Source of the DNA: Bacillus sp. EB106-08-02-XG196
GTDB taxonomy: Bacteria; Bacillota; Bacilli; Bacillales; Cytobacillaceae
Assembly (NCBI RefSeq): GCF_013396335.1
Contig: NZ_JABWSY010000010.1
Coordinates: 43,517 to 107,516 of the forward strand
Direction: 5' to 3'
Length of the DNA: 64,000 nucleotides
Below the pieces are notes generated by a model. It worked only from the letters and a program-made list of their open reading frames with translations, did no database searches and was not told where the DNA came from. Shown here in pieces: positions 60,015 through 64,000 of this stretch. Every line of letters starts with the position of its first letter. The first letter of the stretch is position 1. The position numbers and the translations under genes were made by a program.

Positions 60015-61505
60015 TTAGCGAATACCTTTCATTAGGCCCTGAATTTTCGGAGCTAATGCAAATAGAATCATACTTAGTACGATAGCTGCACCGCCGATAA
60101 AGCCAAAGTACGCCATTTCATTCTCAGGTGAGTAGAATTTAACGACTTGTGCATTAAGGGCTTGAGCTGCAGCGCTTGCTAAGAACCATAAACTCATAGT
60201 TTGTGCTGAGAATGCAGCAGGAGCTAATTTTGTTGTTGCGGATAAACCAACTGGCGATATACATAATTCACCAAATACAACAATTAAATAGCTAAGAACA
60301 AGCCACATTGGGCTAACCAATGTATCAGTACCGCCAAGGTAAGCTGGCAAAAGGATAACAAGGAATGATAATCCAGCAAATAATAGCGCTAATGAGAACT
60401 TTTGAGGTATTGTTGGCTGACGTTTTCCTAATTTAACCCATAGGCCGGCAAAAATTGGTGCAAAGATGATTATGAATAAAGGATTTAAAGATTGGAACCA
60501 TGCTGGAGAAATGTCAATCCCCATCCAATCTAATTGAGTGCGTTTGTCTGCATAACTCGCAAGAATTGTTGAGCCTTGTTCTTGAATCGACCAGAACATA
60601 ACAGCTGCAATAAATAATGGAATGTAAGCAATAATTCTTGAACGTTCCACAGTTGTTGTTTTAGGGCTGCGGTACATAACAAAAAAGTAAAGAGTAGGAA
60701 TTAAGATACCTAAGAATGTAACGATATTAATAAAACTTGAGAACGTTAATATTCCTATTGGAATTAAAACAGCACATAATACAGCAAGAACCACTACACC
60801 TAATCCGATGAAAGTAAAAGTCTTTTTCTTTTCAGCTTTTGAAAGCGGGTTTGGAACAGTTGTACCTGCGAGACCAAGATTTTTCTTTTTAGTCAAAACA
60901 AACATTACAAGACCAAGGAACATACCAACGGCTGCAATACCAAAGCCTAAATGGAAGCTATAATCCATAACACTTCCGACGATAAGTGGTGCTAAGAATG
61001 CACCGGCGTTAATTCCCATATAGAAGATTGTGAAACCAGCGTCACGACGATCGTCTGTTTCGCTGTACATTTCACCAACTACAGTAGAAACATTCGGTTT
61101 TAACATACCTGTACCCAGAACGATCAACACCATGGAAACAAAGAACATGGTAACGCTGCCAGGAACCGCGAGAACAATATGGCCGAGCATAATCAATACT
61201 CCACCGTAGAATACCGCTTTAGATGTTCCAAAGATCCGGTCAGCTAACCAGCCGCCAATGATACCAGACATATAAACCAGTGATCCGTAAATGGACATAA
61301 TGGAAAGAGCTAAGTTTTCATCGAGTCCTAATCCGCCTTTTGAAACCTCGTAGTACATATAGTAGACTAGGATAGCTCTCATACCGTAGTAAGAAAAGCG
61401 CTCCCAGAATTCTGTGAAGAACAAAGTGAATAATCCTTTTGGGTGTCCGAAGAAACCTTTCTGAGGGACACTATCCACAATTTTCTGCCTATTATAATTC
61501 GACAT
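60015..61505 (-). CDS. dtpT: POT-family di/tripeptide transporter
   Basis: A 496-residue proton-coupled oligopeptide transporter (PTR2/POT) with 12-14 helices. The N-terminal motif EFWERFSYYGMRAILVYY carries the ExxERFxYY proton-binding signature. It resembles Lactococcus DtpT and B. subtilis YclF. The frame extends to 61559, but AAGGGAGGTAGAAAT on the minus strand precedes ATG 61505. Monocistronic. Confidence 0.94.
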   Translation of the reverse strand: MSNYNRQKIVDSVPQKGFFGHPKGLFTLFFTEFWERFSYYGMRAILVYYMYYEVSKGGLGLDENLALSIMSIYGSLVYMSGIIGGWLADRIFGTSKAVFYGGVLIMLGHIVLAVPGSVTMFFVSMVLIVLGTGMLKPNVSTVVGEMYSETDDRRDAGFTIFYMGINAGAFLAPLIVGSVMDYSFHLGFGIAAVGMFLGLVMFVLTKKKNLGLAGTTVPNPLSKAEKKKTFTFIGLGVVVLAVLCAVLIPIGILTFSSFINIVTFLGILIPTLYFFVMYRSPKTTTVERSRIIAYIPLFIAAVMFWSIQEQGSTILASYADKRTQLDWMGIDISPAWFQSLNPLFIIIFAPIFAGLWVKLGKRQPTIPQKFSLALLFAGLSFLVILLPAYLGGTDTLVSPMWLVLSYLIVVFGELCISPVGLSATTKLAPAAFSAQTMSLWFLASAAAQALNAQVVKFYSPENEMAYFGFIGGAAIVLSMILFALAPKIQGLMKGIR

Positions 61506-61685
61506 ATTTCTACCTCCCTTTATTATATTATAATACTTTCGATTGTTTTCAATTGTCAAAAACTATTTTTAGAGAATAAAATACGAATTGATATAAACGT
61601 TGTTATAACAGGGATTGTAGCGGTAATTAAGGAAGTAAAAAGTTTTTTTAAAATAGTATTTATATTTGGATAAAACAAATTATTA

Positions 61686-61771
61686 TGAAAACGCTTTACT
61701 GATGATTGAGATAAATATTTTAAAAAGATGTTATCGCTTTCACTTGTATTTTACCGGTTTAATGGTATGAT
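61686..61771 (+). promoter_or_regulatory. Two CcpA cre sites and promoter of the PTS operon
   Basis: TGAAAACGCTTTAC (61686-61699) and TGTTATCGCTTTCA (61729-61742) fit the cre consensus. The second abuts TTGTAT (61744-61749), which with TATGAT (61766-61771) and a 16-base spacer makes the likely promoter. CcpA would repress the PTS genes when better sugars are present. Confidence 0.75.
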
Positions 61772-61795
61772 AGTATTAATAGCAAATATTGATCA

Positions 61796-61875
61796 CATGT
61801 TACTGATACTGTTCAGGCATGGTGGTAAATAAAAAGGCGTTTCTGCCCTTTTATTGTACCCCCATGCCTTTTTTT
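61796..61875 (+). promoter_or_regulatory. BglG/GlcT-type RNA antiterminator overlapping a leader terminator
   Basis: CATGTTACTGATACTGTTCAGG begins a sequence like the RAT motif bound by GlcT/LicT proteins (GTTACTG..CAGGCA), overlapping the left arm of a long terminator (GGCATG at 61816 with CATGCC at 61863, with GGTA/TACC and A/T pairing inside), followed by seven T. The next start codon is at 61906. Binding of an active antiterminator would let transcription continue into the PTS genes. The regulator gene is not in this window. Confidence 0.82.
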
Positions 61876-61905
61876 ATTTATTCTTTCTGTAACGGGGGTA
61901 TTTCG

Positions 61906-62388
61906 ATGGTATTTAATATTTTTAAAAAGGAAAGGTTATTAATATATGCACCAGTGAATGGAGCCATTGTTCCACTTGAGGAAGTACCGGATCCTGTATT
62001 TGGTGAAAAGATGATGGGGGAAGGGATTGCGGTAAATCCTAGTGAAGGAAATATTCATTCACCAGTCAGCGGAACGATTATACTCACTGCAGCTACAAAG
62101 CACGCTGTTGGCATTCGAGCAAAGGATGGAACAGAAATTCTTATCCATGTTGGGTTAGAAACTGTTGCTTTAAATGGAAAAGGTTTTACATTAGCAGTTA
62201 ATGAAGGGGAAAAGGTTTCAGTTGGGCAGCTGCTAATGGAGGTGGACTGGGAATATATTAAGGCCCATGCAAAAAGCATCGTAACACCCATTGTCATTAC
62301 AAATAGCCAGGATGGGAAAAAACATTATTCTCTCACAGACGAAAAGAGTGCTGTTCAGGGGAAAACAGTTATCATCTCTGGTACCTAA
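61906..62388 (+). CDS. crr: PTS EIIA component (Glc family)
   Basis: A 160-residue EIIA(Glc)-type protein with the phosphorylated H81 (LIHVGLETV) and the helper H66 (TKHAVGI). It receives phosphate from HPr and passes it to the EIIB domain of the sugar permease, here encoded just downstream. AACGGGGGTATTTCG precedes ATG 61906, so the longer frame from 61819, which runs through the leader terminator, is rejected. Controlled by the cre sites and RAT upstream. Confidence 0.93.
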   Translation: MVFNIFKKERLLIYAPVNGAIVPLEEVPDPVFGEKMMGEGIAVNPSEGNIHSPVSGTIILTAATKHAVGIRAKDGTEILIHVGLETVALNGKGFTLAVNEGEKVSVGQLLMEVDWEYIKAHAKSIVTPIVITNSQDGKKHYSLTDEKSAVQGKTVIISGT

Positions 62389-62646
62389 AATTAATCTTCT
62401 ATAAAGGGGGTGGTTGACTTCCAACAGTGAATGATTAGCATTAATAAGAGTTTTGGCCACTGAAGTACTCAATTTTGCTTGAAAAGGTCCAATTATTAAA
62501 AATTCCATGCTAAAGAACTTATTATTCATTTTTTTCATCAATCTAAGATGGAATGAAAATCATTGAAACTTGTTAAAGTTTGTTGAGTTAACCGGGGCAG
62601 TAAAGCTTTGTTCACTTTTTATAAAAAAGATAGGGGGAATAAAAAG

Positions 62647-64000
62647 ATGATGAAATATCTTCAAAGACTAGGCCGTTCCTTAATGCTTCCAGTAGCAGTA
62701 TTACCTGCAGCAGCAATACTGATGGGTATCGGGTACTGGATTGACCCTACAGGCTGGGGTGCTGGAAATCCAGTAGCGGCTTTCTTAATTAAAGCAGGCG
62801 GTTCGATTATTGATAACATGGCAATCCTCTTTGCTGTTGGTGTAGCACTGGGAATGTCAAAAGACAAAGATGGTTCAGCGGCACTAAGCGGTCTAGTGGC
62901 TTATCTCGTTATTACAACTGTGTTATCCACAAATTCAGTGGCTTTGCTGCAAGGGGTCGACCCAGAAGCGGTAAACGCGGCCTTTGGAAAAATTGGAACA
63001 CAATTTACAGGGATTCTTTCAGGTATTATTGCCGCTATTATGTATAATCGTTTCAGTCATGTAAAGCTTCCAGATGCGTTGTCCTTCTTTAGTGGAAAAC
63101 GACTCGTTCCGATTATGACATCGGTAGCGATGTTAGCTGTATCATTAGTGATGTTTTTTGTTTGGCCAGTCGTTTTCTCCGGACTAGTTTCTTTTGGTAA
63201 AGGAATTAGTGATTTAGGTGCGATTGGTGCGGGTATATACGGTTTCTTCAACAGACTATTGATTCCAATCGGACTACACCATGCCTTAAACTCTGTATTC
63301 TGGTTTGATGTTGCAGGAATTAACGATATCGGTAATTTCTGGTCAAGTAAGGGTGAACAGGGCGTCACTGGTATGTATCAGGCTGGTTTCTTCCCAGTTA
63401 TGATGTTTGGTTTACCGGCAGCAGCTTTAGCAATGTACCACACAGCTAAATCTTCAAAGAAAAAAACAGTTGCGGCCTTAATGATGGCAGCTGGTGTAGC
63501 TTCATTCTTCACAGGTGTTACGGAACCTCTTGAATTTGCATTTATGTTTGTTGCACCCGTATTATATTTTGTTCATGCTATTTTGACTGGTATTTCATTA
63601 GCTGTTGCTGCTGCATTCCATTGGACAGCAGGATTTGGCTTTAGTGCAGGATTAGTTGACTTTGTGTTAAGTTTAAAAATTCCAATCGCCAATCAACCAT
63701 ATATGTTACTCGTACAAGGTCTTGTGTTTGCGGTGATCTACTATTTCTTATTCCGTTTTATCATTACAAAATTCAACTTAATGACTCCTGGTCGTGAAGA
63801 TGATATTGATGAAAGTTCGGATGAAGGTGTTGCAGCAGGAAATAAATTTGCTGTAATGGCTGCTAATATTTATGAAGGTTTAGGCGGGGACGCCAATGTA
63901 ACATCTGTGGACAATTGTGTAACACGTTTACGCTTAGAAGTTAAGGATATGGAAGCCGTTGACCAAAAGAAAATTAAATCGACGGGTGTTCCGGGTATTA
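62647..64000 (+). CDS. nagE: PTS EIICB, N-acetylglucosamine type (truncated by window edge)
   Basis: The visible 451 codons encode an EIIC domain with about 10 helices (GRSLMLPVAVLPAAAILMGIG, HHALNSVFWF, GVTEPLEFAFMFVAP) and the start of an EIIB domain whose phospho-cysteine is in SVDNCVTRLRLEV. The wording is that of GlcNAc permeases (NagE/NagP); glucose is less likely but not excluded. AGGGGGAATAAAAAG precedes ATG 62647. The right edge cuts the gene before its end. With the upstream EIIA gene it forms one split EIIA + EIICB system. Confidence 0.9.
   Translation, partial: MMKYLQRLGRSLMLPVAVLPAAAILMGIGYWIDPTGWGAGNPVAAFLIKAGGSIIDNMAILFAVGVALGMSKDKDGSAALSGLVAYLVITTVLSTNSVALLQGVDPEAVNAAFGKIGTQFTGILSGIIAAIMYNRFSHVKLPDALSFFSGKRLVPIMTSVAMLAVSLVMFFVWPVVFSGLVSFGKGISDLGAIGAGIYGFFNRLLIPIGLHHALNSVFWFDVAGINDIGNFWSSKGEQGVTGMYQAGFFPVMMFGLPAAALAMYHTAKSSKKKTVAALMMAAGVASFFTGVTEPLEFAFMFVAPVLYFVHAILTGISLAVAAAFHWTAGFGFSAGLVDFVLSLKIPIANQPYMLLVQGLVFAVIYYFLFRFIITKFNLMTPGREDDIDESSDEGVAAGNKFAVMAANIYEGLGGDANVTSVDNCVTRLRLEVKDMEAVDQKKIKSTGVPGI

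Noticed and set aside
61819-61905. N-terminal extension of the EIIA gene
   Set aside because: The extension crosses the leader terminator and RNA antiterminator; ATG 61906 has its own ribosome site.

Overview
The window looks like chromosome of a low-GC, endospore-forming member of the Bacillaceae (Bacillus or Neobacillus-like; genus not proven). Evidence: strong AGGAGG-type ribosome binding sites, many TTG and GTG starts, a complete gerA-gerB-gerC germinant-receptor operon, a signal-less cell-wall amidase of the mother-cell type, an AprX-type serine protease, and housekeeping genes whose closest relatives I recognise are from Bacillus subtilis (yueI, gatCAB, dgkB, pncA, pncB, rlmCD, swrC with its TetR regulator, paiB, aprX). 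No rRNA, tRNA, prophage or insertion sequence was seen.

Layout. 1-300: a 20-bp tandem array running off the left edge. 0.37-9.1 kb: yueI, a lipoprotein, small proteins, gatCAB (Glu-tRNA(Gln) amidation), a sodium/proline symporter, a thioredoxin-like protein and plsY. 9.2-13.3 kb: a methyltransferase, then a five-gene ECF sigma/anti-sigma/membrane-protein operon in which every junction is an ATGA overlap. 13.3-19.1 kb: dgkB, NAD-salvage genes pncA and pncB, a pair of small unknown membrane genes, and rlmCD. 19.2-21.9 kb: an accessory patch with a toxin-antitoxin pair, an ArsR/permease/thioredoxin operon, and a decayed second copy of the antitoxin 3' end. 21.9-28.9 kb: a MocR regulator divergent from paiB, a radical SAM/SPASM maturase followed by a 28-residue peptide gene, an ABC-F ATPase and a dihydrouridine synthase. 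29-36.5 kb: AprX protease, amidase, a reductase lacking its flavodoxin half, a CysK-type synthase and an MFS transporter. 37-42.5 kb: a DUF45 peptidase, a DUF1456 protein and a heme-stress two-component/ABC system (HssRS-HrtBA type) with a matching direct-repeat operator. 42.8-47.1 kb: RND exporter (SwrC type), divergent TetR gene and a HesB-like gene. 47.2-51.6 kb: an IclR-controlled catabolic operon (acylating acetaldehyde dehydrogenase, 4-hydroxy-2-oxoacid aldolase, GntP-family permease). 51.7-58.4 kb: germinant receptor, a PAS histidine kinase and two tandem DUF2294/MpsC proteins. 58.5-64 kb: an OhrR-like regulator with glutathione peroxidase, a peptide transporter, and a PTS operon (EIIA plus GlcNAc-type EIICB, cut by the right edge) behind two cre sites and a BglG/GlcT-type RNA antiterminator.

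Best candidates for something undescribed: (1) the radical SAM/SPASM enzyme with a same-strand 28-residue peptide lacking cysteine and aromatic residues; (2) the translationally coupled ECF-sigma envelope operon with a 30-residue membrane microprotein; (3) several families of intergenic palindrome arrays; (4) genes whose ideal Shine-Dalgarno sequence faces ATT rather than ATG. Starts were chosen by ribosome binding site and remembered homologues; no database search was possible.
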